A stretch of DNA of 35,613 nucleotides from Lachnospiraceae bacterium (GTDB taxonomy: Bacteria > Bacillota > Clostridia > Lachnospirales > Lachnospiraceae). The notes under the pieces were generated by a model. That model saw only the letters and a program-made list of their open reading frames with translations, had not been told where the DNA came from and did not search any database. Numbering within the stretch: the stretch's first letter is position 1; each line of letters opens with the position of its first letter. A program made the translations under genes and the position numbers. Positions 23,613-31,672 of this stretch are shown one piece after another. The stretch covers positions 1 to 35,613 of the forward strand of contig JAAWAR010000085.1 of assembly GCA_022792295.1 (NCBI GenBank), written 5' to 3'.

Positions 23613-24791
23613 CTATTTTTGTATGCGTCCGACGGCCTCCCGAAGCCGCTTCACGCCTTCCACAATGTTTTCATAGCTGCTCGCATACGACATCCTAAGA
23701 TACCCCTCGCCAGATGCGCCAAACACAGACCCCGGTACTAACGCGATTGCTTCCTCCTCCAGGAGGCGTTTTGCAAGTTCCTCACTTGAAAGTCCCAGCT
23801 CCCTCACATTGATAAAGATATAAAATGCACCCTTCGGGCATTTACAGCTGAGTCCGGGGATCTCATTGATGGCCTTCACCGCGTAATTCCGGCGTCTCTG
23901 GTATTCGGAAACCATTGTTTCCACCTCATCCGTCTCCCCTTGAAGCGCTGCGATTGATGCTTTCTGGACAAACGACGGCGCACAAGTCACATTATGCTGA
24001 TGGATTTTGTTCATGGCCAGGATGTATTCCTCGGGGGCTGCCACATATCCTAACCGCCACCCGGTCATGGAATACGCCTTCGACATACCGTTTAAGGTAA
24101 AGGTTCTCTCTTTCATGTCCGGGAGTGAGGCGATGCTCACATGCTCTGCCCCATCATAGATTAGGCGTTCATATACCTCGTCCGCAATCACCAGAAGATC
24201 CTGTTGGATGGCGAGGTTTGAGAGCTCCTCAAGCGTCTGCCTTCCTAGGACGCCGCCGGTGGGATTGTTCGGCGTTACGAGGACGATTGCCTTTGTTTTT
24301 TCTGTGATCTTTTCGCGTATCTCATCCAGATCCATCTCGTAATCCCGTTCTTCTTTAAGCGTATAGCTCACCGGCACGGCTCCTAAAAGCCGCGGGACAT
24401 TCACGTAATTCATCCACACCGGATCCGGGACCAAGATCTCATCTCCCTCATCCAGGATAGTGCACAAAAGATCAAAAATCGCCTCCGACAGGCCGACTGT
24501 CACAAGCATTTCCGACGCCTGGTATGGAATGTGATTTTGTTTCGCCAGTTTTTGTGCAATTGCTGTCCGAAGCTCCATATCCCCGTAGTTGGAGGTATAG
24601 AATACCTCGCCTTTTGCAAGGCTTTCCGTACATGCCTTTTTTATGTATTCAGGCGTATCGAAATCCGGACGCCCGATTTCAAAATGAAGCACGTGTCTCC
24701 CCGCCCGTTCCATAGCCAGCGCTTTTTCATTGACTTTTCGGATCCCCGACGGAAGAAGTTTCTCCATTCGTGCCGCAATTTTCGTTTTCAT
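23613..24791 (-). CDS. Class I/II PLP aminotransferase
   Basis: 392-residue fold-type I aminotransferase of the aspartate/alanine aminotransferase group. It shows NPTG (175-178), DEVYERL (204-210), the PLP-binding Lys238 in LNGMSKAYSMTG, Arg246 in GWRLGY, and a C-terminal YLRMSYA segment with the substrate-carboxylate Arg. AAAGGGG precedes the ATG at 8 nt. It lies 61 nt after the aspartate dehydrogenase-like gene and 13 nt before the hydroxyacid dehydrogenase, so it probably supplies a 2-oxo acid to the latter or takes one from it (inference). The amino-acid specificity cannot be read from sequence. Confidence 0.88.
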   Translation of the reverse strand: MKTKIAARMEKLLPSGIRKVNEKALAMERAGRHVLHFEIGRPDFDTPEYIKKACTESLAKGEVFYTSNYGDMELRTAIAQKLAKQNHIPYQASEMLVTVGLSEAIFDLLCTILDEGDEILVPDPVWMNYVNVPRLLGAVPVSYTLKEERDYEMDLDEIREKITEKTKAIVLVTPNNPTGGVLGRQTLEELSNLAIQQDLLVIADEVYERLIYDGAEHVSIASLPDMKERTFTLNGMSKAYSMTGWRLGYVAAPEEYILAMNKIHQHNVTCAPSFVQKASIAALQGETDEVETMVSEYQRRRNYAVKAINEIPGLSCKCPKGAFYIFINVRELGLSSEELAKRLLEEEAIALVPGSVFGASGEGYLRMSYASSYENIVEGVKRLREAVGRIQK

Positions 24792-24852
24792 GCTGATTCC
24801 CCTTTCTGAGTCTGCATACTCACAGAGCCCCTTTGTGCCTGAGAATACTCAT

Positions 24853-25605
24853 CTATACAAACCGGAACCCAAAACCGCCTAAGACTCTGTCAAGACTGCC
24901 GCATGCAGAGAGAGGTACATATTTCCCGGACACACCGCCCTCGGAGAAGCTCGAAACCCGAAGTGTAAAATCAATGCCCTGACCGACTAAATGGATCAGA
25001 TGTGTGTTTGTATTCACATCCGGATCGGAAATGATTTTTGAATGCGTCTTGTCAAACCCCAGGCCTGCAAGCGCCACGGCCGCATGGACGTTAACGTTTC
25101 TTGGATAAAGGCCGGCCGCCTCTCTTGTGGGCCCCTCGTATACCACCGTGCGAACCGTATCCTCCCTCCCTAAGCTTTTCGGGTTTTTGATTGTCTCAAT
25201 GGAGACCTCTGTCAGGACACTCTGTCCGTCAGAAATGCCGTCGAGTCCCAGAATCGCACCATGGGGTAAATAGATACTGGTGCCGTGGGCCGCTGCCGCT
25301 TTTTCCACGCATTCTCTCCAGGCGTCATCCCGAAAGGCCGTCATAGAAAATGGCATGATGCTGCAGAAGGCCAGCGCCGCCTTTGCATATTTCTGCAAAA
25401 CCTCCGCCGTCGCACACTCCACGACCAGATCAAGCCCCTCAAACATACTTGTATCCAGATTTGAAACCACCTGGACCCCGCAGATATTCGTATCCTTTAT
25501 AAACGGATCATATATAAATGCAACGTCTGCGCTCTTATTTTCCGTGACATGGGCCACCATGGTCCTCCCGATTTTTCCGCCGCCTAAAAATGCAATTTTC
25601 TTCAT
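24853..25605 (-). CDS. Aspartate dehydrogenase-like protein (DUF108/NadX family)
   Basis: 250 residues, slightly under the family's usual 250-270. The N-terminal Rossmann motif is FLGGGKIG (6-13), followed by a central VVECAT and SIMPFSMTAF region. The C-terminal signature PRNVNVHAAVALAGLGFDKT is the DUF108 dehydrogenase stretch. The family oxidises L-aspartate to iminoaspartate/oxaloacetate with NAD(P). Some members work in NAD synthesis next to nadA/nadC, but none of those is here. The setting between two aminotransferases points to amino-acid catabolism or synthesis. The ATG is preceded by AAAAGGAG. It lies 18 nt after the upstream aminotransferase. The substrate could be another amino acid. 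Confidence 0.8.
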   Translation of the reverse strand: MKKIAFLGGGKIGRTMVAHVTENKSADVAFIYDPFIKDTNICGVQVVSNLDTSMFEGLDLVVECATAEVLQKYAKAALAFCSIMPFSMTAFRDDAWRECVEKAAAAHGTSIYLPHGAILGLDGISDGQSVLTEVSIETIKNPKSLGREDTVRTVVYEGPTREAAGLYPRNVNVHAAVALAGLGFDKTHSKIISDPDVNTNTHLIHLVGQGIDFTLRVSSFSEGGVSGKYVPLSACGSLDRVLGGFGFRFV

Positions 25606-25623
25606 CCCGATTTCTCCTTTTTA

Positions 25624-26835
25624 TCAATGTTTGCGATAACGTTCCAACACGGTCAAAAGCCGCTCCATGGCCGCGGCCGCTTTCTCCTTATCCTGTGAAA
25701 AATTAATGCGGAACTGGTGGAGATACTGCGGGCCGAACTCCGTACCCGGAGTAACGATCACATCGGCTAACTCCCTGACGATCCGGATAAACTGATGGAG
25801 CGAGACTTCCAGTTCCGGAATTGTCACAAACAGATAGCTCCCGCCCTCCGTCGGCCTCGCCGTGACACCTGGCGCCTTTTTCAGAATCTCCAAAATCACG
25901 TCCCGGATCTCCTGGTGAGCCGCCACGCGTGCCTCCATAAAGCCCTTTGGCTCGTTAAACCAGGTCATAAATACCGCCTGATTGTATCCGCTGCAGCGGA
26001 GCGCCATAATTGCCTGCAGCTTTTCCATGCGTTCGATTATAGACGCCGTTCCAAAAGCTGCGCCAAGGCGGAAACCGCTTAAAGACTCGGTCTTAGACGG
26101 CCCAAGAATCGTAATCAGATTATCGGGCAGCTCCTTCTGCGCGCACAGATGCGTATAAGGAATGCCCGGGTATACCTGACGGGAATAAAGCTCGTCCACA
26201 ATCAGCGTTACCGCATATTTCTTCGCTAACGCCGCGATCCCTACGATTTCCTCATAGGAGTACACACAGCCCACCGGATTGTTGGGGTTGGAAAACAGGA
26301 AAACGCGTACCCCGCTCTTAAATGCTTCCTCAAGGGAATGCAGATCAAGTCCCGCGCCGGTTTTTGCAGTCTCATACGAAAGAACCACTGAAACCAGCTC
26401 ACCGCCAAAAAATTCCACCATCTTTCTGTTGGCAAAATAGTCCGGCTCCACGATCGCAACTTTGTCCCCCGGCATGATATTGGCTCCCATTGCCAAAAAC
26501 AGTGCGCCCTGTGTACCCGGTGTCAAAATCACGTTCTTTGCCGGATCAATCGACGCTCCCGTAAAGACAGAAAGGCTTTCTGCCACATGCTCAAGGATCT
26601 GTTTTCTCCCACGGTAGGGCGTATAGGCCTGGGCCGCTCCCTCCTCAAAGCCCTTTGCAAATACCTCAAAGCAGCCCGGCGTCGGCACATGCGCGTCCAC
26701 ATCACCGTGTGAGAAATCCACGCTTGCTCCGGGAAGCTTCTCTCCGCGCAGCTCAAGCTTCTGCGACTTCTGTAGAGCCTCCTGACCCGGTGCATTATCA
26801 ATTCCAAGGCCTGCAAATTTTTCTTCAATTTTCAT
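25624..26835 (-). CDS. Class I PLP aminotransferase, first gene of the LysR-linked operon
   Basis: 403-residue fold-type I aminotransferase. It shows TPGTQGALFLAMG near 105-117 (phosphate-binding turn), NPNNPVG (183-189), VDELYSR (213-219), the PLP Lys248 in GPSKTESLSGFRLG and Arg256. It is clearly different from the other aminotransferase in this operon (NPNNPVG instead of NPTG, and PSKTES around the Lys). The start at 26835 follows GGGAGG; an ATG 39 nt upstream overlaps the promoter region. It is transcribed from a promoter at 26865-26893 under a probable LysR site, and heads the operon aminotransferase-aspartate dehydrogenase-aminotransferase-hydroxyacid dehydrogenase. Confidence 0.88.
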   Translation of the reverse strand: MKIEEKFAGLGIDNAPGQEALQKSQKLELRGEKLPGASVDFSHGDVDAHVPTPGCFEVFAKGFEEGAAQAYTPYRGRKQILEHVAESLSVFTGASIDPAKNVILTPGTQGALFLAMGANIMPGDKVAIVEPDYFANRKMVEFFGGELVSVVLSYETAKTGAGLDLHSLEEAFKSGVRVFLFSNPNNPVGCVYSYEEIVGIAALAKKYAVTLIVDELYSRQVYPGIPYTHLCAQKELPDNLITILGPSKTESLSGFRLGAAFGTASIIERMEKLQAIMALRCSGYNQAVFMTWFNEPKGFMEARVAAHQEIRDVILEILKKAPGVTARPTEGGSYLFVTIPELEVSLHQFIRIVRELADVIVTPGTEFGPQYLHQFRINFSQDKEKAAAAMERLLTVLERYRKH

Positions 26836-26864
26836 GATAAAAATCCTCCCGGCTTTTTTCTTTA

Positions 26865-26893
26865 AGCATACCATTTTACCGCCTCTGTGTCTA
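26865..26893 (-). promoter_or_regulatory. Promoter of the aminotransferase/dehydrogenase operon
   Basis: Minus strand TAGACA (26893-26888), 17-bp spacer, TATGCT (26870-26865). The -10 match is weak (4/6), as expected for an activator-dependent promoter. The predicted start is near 26858. Confidence 0.6.
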
Positions 26894-26906
26894 ATACCCC
26901 GTTTTG

Positions 26907-26918
26907 CATAAGCTTATG
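26907..26918. promoter_or_regulatory. Probable LysR-type regulator operator
   Basis: Perfect 12-bp palindrome CATAAGCTTATG with A/T tracts on both sides (TTTTG before, TCAAAA after). Its centre is about 55 bp upstream of the predicted transcription start, where LysR-type activators usually bind. It lies between the lysR terminator and the operon promoter. Confidence 0.5.
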
Positions 26919-26920
26919 TC

Positions 26921-26976
26921 AAAAAAGGAATACCGCGAATCCGGATCCATGCTTTTATCCGGGCAGCGGGTATTCC
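26921..26976 (-). terminator. lysR terminator, overlapping the end of the gene
   Basis: Two-part stem: GGAATACCGC (26927-26936) with GCGGGTATTCC (26966-26976), and CCGGAT (26941-26946) with ATCCGG (26957-26962). On the minus strand it is followed by T6 (26926-26921). The 5' arm includes the last codons and stop of the LysR gene, so it insulates lysR from the next operon. Confidence 0.85.
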
Positions 26977-27917
26977 TTTAAATATTCCACAAATTTCTTC
27001 TGTTTTTGCGTCAGTTCCATATTCCGGTTGCGAAGCAGATGGATGGGGCGTATCGTCTCCGGATGATCAATTTTATAAAAACAAAGCTTGTCCGTGCGGC
27101 CCGTGTAAAAAGGCACAAAGGAACGAATAAAGGTCGCGCCTTCCCCTGCGTATGCGAGATAGTAGGCCGTCAAAAGCTGATCCAGTTCCATAACGACATG
27201 GGGAGAAAAGCCCGCATCCCTGCAGATCCTCATGCCGCGGCTTTGCATGTCGTTCCCTTTTTTTAAAAATAAAAATCTTTCATCCGCAAAGTGCCGCATC
27301 GAGATGCCGGGAATCTCTGTTTGCATCAGCCGGCCGCTCACCATATCCTCAAAGCGCAGCGCATACGCCTTTAAATCCCGATTCACCGGATACGCACTCG
27401 GCACTGCCAGAATAATCATCTCTTTTTTGATCTCGACAAGCTCCAGTTCCACAGGCATCTCGCGATTGACGGAGATTCCGATATCCGCAATCCCAGCCTT
27501 TAAAAATTCCCGCAGATCATTGTCATTCGTCTCCATCAGCTTGATGTTATAATCCGGATTCCCCGCCTGAAAATCGGATACAATCGGCGGAAGGATGTAG
27601 GTGCAGAAAAATGAAGGTGCTACGATTGTCAGATCACATTCCCTCTGCTGTCTGAGGGCCTCACAGCACTGCTCAAGCTCTGCCTGGAGCTCCTGCATCC
27701 GGCTGAAATATTCAAGCACTGCCTCTCCCTCCGGCGTGACCTTCAGGGGAACCGACCCCCGGTCAAAAATCGGAACACCAAGCCGCCGCTCCACCTTTCT
27801 GACCACCTTGCTCAAAGCAGGCTGCGAAATATACTGCTTTTTCGCCGCACCGGAAAAGCTTCTCTCCGCCTGCACCGCCATCACATACGCAATCTCACGA
27901 AACTCGATCGGCTCCAT
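26955..27917 (-). CDS. LysR-type transcriptional regulator
   Basis: 320 residues. An N-terminal winged helix-turn-helix (about 1-60) contains SGAAKKQYISQPALSKVVRKVERRLGVPIFDR. The C-terminal effector-binding domain (about 90-300) is of the periplasmic-binding-protein type. The start at 27917 follows AAAGGA and gives the standard N-terminus; a longer frame adds 30 residues without a site. It lies upstream of, and in the same direction as, the aminotransferase operon, which it most likely controls through the palindrome at 26907-26918. The co-inducer is probably an amino or 2-oxo acid handled by that operon (inference). Confidence 0.9.
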   Translation of the reverse strand: MEPIEFREIAYVMAVQAERSFSGAAKKQYISQPALSKVVRKVERRLGVPIFDRGSVPLKVTPEGEAVLEYFSRMQELQAELEQCCEALRQQRECDLTIVAPSFFCTYILPPIVSDFQAGNPDYNIKLMETNDNDLREFLKAGIADIGISVNREMPVELELVEIKKEMIILAVPSAYPVNRDLKAYALRFEDMVSGRLMQTEIPGISMRHFADERFLFLKKGNDMQSRGMRICRDAGFSPHVVMELDQLLTAYYLAYAGEGATFIRSFVPFYTGRTDKLCFYKIDHPETIRPIHLLRNRNMELTQKQKKFVEYLKEYPLPG

Positions 27918-28340
27918 CGCTGTCCTTTCTGCTGACAGATGCCCGTCAGCCCAAATTATCTGTAAAGGCCTATGCGAAAAAGCGCCAGGGAAACGAAACC
28001 CCGGCATTTTTGAATCTCTGCTTCTCGGCCTTTGGGGCTTTTAGCGCCGCCATAGCCTGTTGTTTTTAATTTTATCACAGCTTTGCAGGAGCGTCCACTA
28101 CTTTTTATTATCCCGGGCGGCCAAAAGCTGGCAACCGACTGTGAATCCGATGCGAGAGCCGCTTTTTTATTGGAAAAGATCTGATTTACCGGCGCAAACG
28201 GCTCGGCCAGAGGCTCCTGCCCGGGCACATTGCTGTCAGCAATCGTAAAAACGGCATGAATTTATTGACTGACCCTTCGTATATGCCAAGTCTGGCATCT
28301 GCCGGGAGGCTATTGCGATTGACTCCTTAATGTATAATAA
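27918..28340. other. Non-coding region upstream of lysR
   Basis: Over 400 bp without a convincing gene. A minus-strand frame at 28228-27956 (90 codons) has no ribosome binding site and no family features. The region holds the two candidate lysR promoters and a hairpin just before the lysR ribosome binding site (GCTGAC 27931-27936 with GTCAGC 27945-27950). It also has two separate dyads: ATTGCTG-T-CAGCAAT (28229-28243) and ATGCCA-N4-TGGCAT (28283-28298). It may include remnants of an old gene. Confidence 0.5.
28107..28134 (-). promoter_or_regulatory. Candidate lysR promoter
   Basis: Minus strand TTGCCA (28134-28129), 16-bp spacer, GATAAT (28112-28107). A second candidate lies just downstream: TGGACG (28097-28092), 17 bp, TAAAAT (28074-28069). 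Either gives a leader of 140-190 nt. Confidence 0.5.
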
Positions 28341-28364
28341 AAAAGAGCGGAAAGCCTAACGCTC
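28336..28364 (-). terminator. Terminator of the Tm-1/ABC transporter operon
   Basis: Minus strand stem GAGCG (28364-28360) with CGCTC (28349-28345), a 10-nt loop that contains the stop codon of the last gene, then T6ATT (28344-28336). The stem is short but the T-run is good and it lies at the exact end of the operon. Confidence 0.65.
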
Positions 28365-28634
28365 CCGCTTCTTTTTGTCACGCCATTCCAAATATAAAAG
28401 TCCCGCCGCTCCTATAAAAAGTACACCTGCCGCGATTCCCAAAAGCCAAGGGGAAGCTTTGTCTGCCTCCCTTTTGAAAATTCCCAAAACTAACTCCTTT
28501 ATGATCCACAAAATATAGAAAACGACCATGATCCGCAAAACAGACGGAGAGATTCGCCTGCTATCTTTTTCCGCCTGCCCCTTTTGCGGGCATTCCTGCC
28601 CGTTAAGAGCCGTGTTTTTCTGCTGATCTCCCAT
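28356..28634 (-). CDS. Small two-helix membrane protein, unknown function
   Basis: 92 residues. A polar N-terminus (1-33, Gln/Lys-rich) precedes a helix at about 34-52 (VLRIMVVFYILWIIKELVLGIF). A short basic loop and a second helix at about 62-80 (WLLGIAAGVLFIGAAGLLYL) follow, then a strongly basic tail (EWRDKKKRER). Both ends are predicted to be cytosolic. No family is recognised. The start at 28634 follows AGGAGGG; an earlier in-frame ATG overlaps the VOC gene and lacks a site. It is the last gene of the transporter operon, 25 nt after the VOC gene. Confidence 0.65.
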   Translation of the reverse strand: MGDQQKNTALNGQECPQKGQAEKDSRRISPSVLRIMVVFYILWIIKELVLGIFKREADKASPWLLGIAAGVLFIGAAGLLYLEWRDKKKRER

Positions 28635-28659
28635 AGCGAATCCCTCCTGTTGTTTGGTT

Positions 28660-29085
28660 TTACACATGCAGCTCGTAAATCATGCTCTTATCCGGCGCCT
28701 GAAGATACATGGTCGGATGGCCCGGAAGCCGCTCCGTATCATGCAGTCTCTTATAACCTGTCTTTTCAAGCTTCTCCACATGCTCCATCATTTCCGGAAT
28801 CGTATCAAAAAAGTATGCCAAGTGATGCAGACCCGGTCCATGCTCCTTTAAAGCCTCCTGCAGATAGGAGCCTTCACCGTCATACGGCTGAAGAATTTCA
28901 AAATCCATGGGCCCAAAGTTTGCCACCGCTGTTTTAATGTGGAATTGTCTGCCAATAAAAACAGTTTCCTGCGGAAAGAAGAAATCAAAGTACTCCCACT
29001 TCAGTTCTCCCAGCATTGTGTTAATATGCCGGACAGCCTCATCGCAGTCATTGGCTAAAAGGCCAATATGATTTAACTTCATCAT
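28660..29085 (-). CDS. VOC superfamily protein (glyoxalase/methylmalonyl-CoA epimerase-like)
   Basis: 141 residues with two beta-alpha-beta-beta-beta modules. The four metal-ligand positions of the family look intact: His6 (LNHIG), Glu near 64 (DFEILQP), His near 88 (PGLHHLAYF) and Glu near 138 (MIYELHV). The layout resembles methylmalonyl-CoA epimerases and glyoxalase I-type isomerases. The substrate is unknown. In this operon it may isomerise or epimerise an intermediate of the imported compound (inference). GAGGAA precedes the start. It lies 22 nt after the permease gene. Confidence 0.8.
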   Translation of the reverse strand: MMKLNHIGLLANDCDEAVRHINTMLGELKWEYFDFFFPQETVFIGRQFHIKTAVANFGPMDFEILQPYDGEGSYLQEALKEHGPGLHHLAYFFDTIPEMMEHVEKLEKTGYKRLHDTERLPGHPTMYLQAPDKSMIYELHV

Positions 29086-29107
29086 AATTTTATTCCTCTT
29101 TTCTTTT

Positions 29108-30073
29108 TTATTTGGTCTTCGACCGCTTTACCTGGTCTACATAAACAGCAACCAGAATAATGATTCCCTTCACAACAAGCTGCCAATAATAGTTGATCTG
29201 CAGAAGGTTCATGCCATTACTCATAACACCCATAATCAAGATACCGATTAAAGAACCCGATAGGGTCCCTACGCCACCGGTAAAGCTCACGCCGCCTAAG
29301 ACAGCAGACGCAATCGCTTCGCCTTCAAAGCCCACGCCGGTGGTCGGCTGACCGGAGTAAACGCGGGAAGCAGTCAGAATCCCCGCCATGGCTGCCAGAA
29401 AGCCGCTGATCGTATAAACCACCAGGCGGATGTTTTTTACATCAATTCCCGAATAGATTGCCGTACTGCTGTTTCCTCCGACCGCGTACATATGACGTCC
29501 AAAAACAGTTCGTTTTAAAAGCGTATTAATGATGAGAAACGCGATCAGGAGAATAATCGTAGAGTAAGGAATCCAATTCAGGAGGGTTGCATTCGCCAGA
29601 TTGAAGAATTTCATCCCAACATCGTTTGCAACAATTACTGCACCGCCGTTTGTAAGTACATACGCAATTCCCCTTAAAACGTTCTGCATGGCCAGCGTGA
29701 CAATGTACGCCGGCATTTCCGTCCGGGAGTAGATGAAACCGTTTGTCGCACCGATCAGGATTCCGACAACCAGTGTAACGAGTATGGACACCTCCAAAGA
29801 CATACCCATATTCTGATACATGCACACCTCCACGGTTGCCAGGGCTACATGAGAACCCACAGACAAATCTGGAAAGCCTGTGATCAGACAGCAGGTCAAT
29901 CCAAAGGACAGCAGGCAGTTACAGGTAATCTGTTTCAACAGATTCACAAAATTTAAACGCGTGGCGAACGTATTGGTGAAGACGCAGAGCACGATTACCA
30001 TCACAATCAGAGCAAAAAACGCTCCGCCTACGCCTTTAAACATATTTTTCAGTTTATTCTCTTTTTTGCCCAT
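29108..30073 (-). CDS. Sugar-type ABC transporter permease (RbsC/BPD_transp_2 family)
   Basis: 321-residue integral membrane protein with eight to ten predicted helices. It has the family features GFPDLSVGSHVALA near 66 (compare GIDLSVG in RbsC), MPAYIVTLAMQNVLRGIAY near 118-136, and the GRHMYAVGGNSSTAIYSGIDVKNIR cytosolic coupling loop near 192-217. It works as a homodimer with the two-domain ATPase encoded just upstream (2-nt gap) and the lipoprotein at 31673-32725. This is the CUT2 arrangement used for pentoses, hexoses, autoinducer-2 and some nucleosides. Confidence 0.92.
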   Translation of the reverse strand: MGKKENKLKNMFKGVGGAFFALIVMVIVLCVFTNTFATRLNFVNLLKQITCNCLLSFGLTCCLITGFPDLSVGSHVALATVEVCMYQNMGMSLEVSILVTLVVGILIGATNGFIYSRTEMPAYIVTLAMQNVLRGIAYVLTNGGAVIVANDVGMKFFNLANATLLNWIPYSTIILLIAFLIINTLLKRTVFGRHMYAVGGNSSTAIYSGIDVKNIRLVVYTISGFLAAMAGILTASRVYSGQPTTGVGFEGEAIASAVLGGVSFTGGVGTLSGSLIGILIMGVMSNGMNLLQINYYWQLVVKGIIILVAVYVDQVKRSKTK

Positions 30074-30075
30074 AC

Positions 30076-31596
30076 CTATTCCCTCTCTCCCGTCGCATAG
30101 AACATAATCTCTTTCTGCAATTCATCCGCGTTGCTCTGCGCGATTTCATCCTCGTCAAAAATCTTTCCCAGCTTCCCTTCATGCATCACCGCAATCCTAG
30201 AGCTGATGTTGATCAGCTCTGGTAATTCGGAGCTTACCATGATGATGGAAATCCCTTCCCTTGCCAGTTCAGACATTAACTGATAGATTTCCGATTTCGC
30301 GCCTACATCCACCCCGCGGGTTGGCTCGTCCATGATCAGAACCGCAGGATTGGATGCCAGCCATTTGGCAATAACCACCTTCTGCTGATTGCCTCCGCTG
30401 AGATATTGGCAAAGCTGTTCCATCCCGGACATTTTGATTGACAGTTTATTTCCATACTCATCGACAATCTCTTTCTCCTTCTTCCGATCATAGTGGATCC
30501 CTTTGATAAAGGTGGAGGTGACGTTCATTGTCAGATTTCTTGCAATACTGTGAACCAGAATAAGCCCGTTTCGCTTCCGATCCTCCGAGACAAAGCCGAA
30601 TCCGTTCTGAATGGCCTGCCTTGGATTCTTGTTTACAATTTTTTTGCCGTGAAGAAAAATCTCCCCACCTTCAAGCGGATCCAGACCGAATATTGCAGAC
30701 ATCAATTCCGTTCTTCTGGCCCCTACCAGACCGCCAAAGCCAAGGATCTCCCCTCTTTTGAGCTGGAAGCTTATATGATCCAATACGGAATTTGTCAGTT
30801 CCTTTACTTCAAAGACAATCTCATCCGTACCCCGCGGTTTTTCGTTGCCATAAAACTGCGTCACATTTCGGCCTACCATCATGGCAATAATCTCATTTGA
30901 GGTTAACCCTTCTGTTGGCACACCATCCGCAATGATATGACCGTCTCTCAACACCGTTAGGGTATCCGTGATTTCTTCGATTTCATTTAAACGATGGGAG
31001 ATAAAAATGACAGCGACATTTTTTTCCTTTAATCGCCTCATTTGCTTAAAGAGAAAGCGTACTTCTTTTTCAGAAAGTGCAGCCGTAGGTTCATCCAGAA
31101 CCAACACCTGCGCATCCTGCATCAGCGCCTTTGCAATCTCAACCATCTGCTGCTGCGCGACGCTTAAGGTCCCAACCAGCGTGTCTACATTCAGGTTTAA
31201 ATTTAAGCTTTCCAAGGAGGCTCTTGCCGCTTCCCGCATGGAGGCATCATCGACAAAATATTTTCCCGTTGTCTTTTCAAGGCCAAGGAACATATTCTGG
31301 GCAATCGTAAGATTTCCTGAAAGAGCGATTTCCTGATGAACAAAGGCAATTTTTGCATCTCGTGCATCTTTAGGCAAAGAAAAATGCTTTTCCTCCCCAT
31401 CCACAAAAATTTGACCGGAATCCATGGTATAAATTCCATTCAGGATCCGCATCATGGTGGATTTTCCTGCGCCATTCTCACCTAAAAGGCCGCGGATTTC
31501 GCCGGGTTTCAATTTAAAATCTACATCATACAAAACCTTTGCCCCATAAAAGGATTTGCTGACAGCCTTCATTTCAATGATATATTCAGCGCTCAT
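30076..31596 (-). CDS. Two-domain sugar ABC transporter ATPase (RbsA/MglA type)
   Basis: 506 residues with two fused ATP-binding domains. Domain 1 has Walker A GENGAGKST (39-47), LSVAQQQ (144-150), Walker B VLVLDEPTA and switch His201. Domain 2 has a degenerate Walker A GLVGARRTE (289-297), a full LSGGNQQ signature (399-405) and Walker B VLIMDEPTRG. The weak second P-loop is normal for this family, so only one site is expected to hydrolyse ATP. GGAGGT precedes the start. It is separated from the binding-protein gene by a 76-nt gap with a perfect hairpin and from the permease by 2 nt. Confidence 0.93.
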   Translation of the reverse strand: MSAEYIIEMKAVSKSFYGAKVLYDVDFKLKPGEIRGLLGENGAGKSTMMRILNGIYTMDSGQIFVDGEEKHFSLPKDARDAKIAFVHQEIALSGNLTIAQNMFLGLEKTTGKYFVDDASMREAARASLESLNLNLNVDTLVGTLSVAQQQMVEIAKALMQDAQVLVLDEPTAALSEKEVRFLFKQMRRLKEKNVAVIFISHRLNEIEEITDTLTVLRDGHIIADGVPTEGLTSNEIIAMMVGRNVTQFYGNEKPRGTDEIVFEVKELTNSVLDHISFQLKRGEILGFGGLVGARRTELMSAIFGLDPLEGGEIFLHGKKIVNKNPRQAIQNGFGFVSEDRKRNGLILVHSIARNLTMNVTSTFIKGIHYDRKKEKEIVDEYGNKLSIKMSGMEQLCQYLSGGNQQKVVIAKWLASNPAVLIMDEPTRGVDVGAKSEIYQLMSELAREGISIIMVSSELPELINISSRIAVMHEGKLGKIFDEDEIAQSNADELQKEIMFYATGERE

Positions 31597-31632
31597 GCGA
31601 ACCTCCTCATTTTCTTATGCGGTCTTTTGGAT

Positions 31633-31659
31633 GTCTATGCTGCCAGTGGCAGCATAGAC
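31633..31659. repeat. Intercistronic hairpin between binding protein and ATPase genes
   Basis: Perfect inverted repeat GTCTATGCTGCCA (31633-31645) and its complement (31647-31659). It is realistically an 11-bp stem with a 5-nt loop. There is no T-run on the minus strand, so it is not a simple terminator. Such hairpins after binding-protein genes often stabilise the upstream mRNA and lower downstream expression. Confidence 0.75.
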
Positions 31660-31672
31660 ACTCAGCCTACAA

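Noticed and set aside
22658-26835. Beta-hydroxyaspartate cycle (BhcABCD) as the identity of the LysR-linked operon
   Set aside because: No aldolase or PLP-dependent dehydratase gene is present, and the PLP enzymes are both fold-type I aminotransferases.
27956-28228. A 90-codon minus-strand frame upstream of lysR
   Set aside because: No ribosome binding site, no recognisable domain, and it overlaps the predicted lysR promoters and leader.
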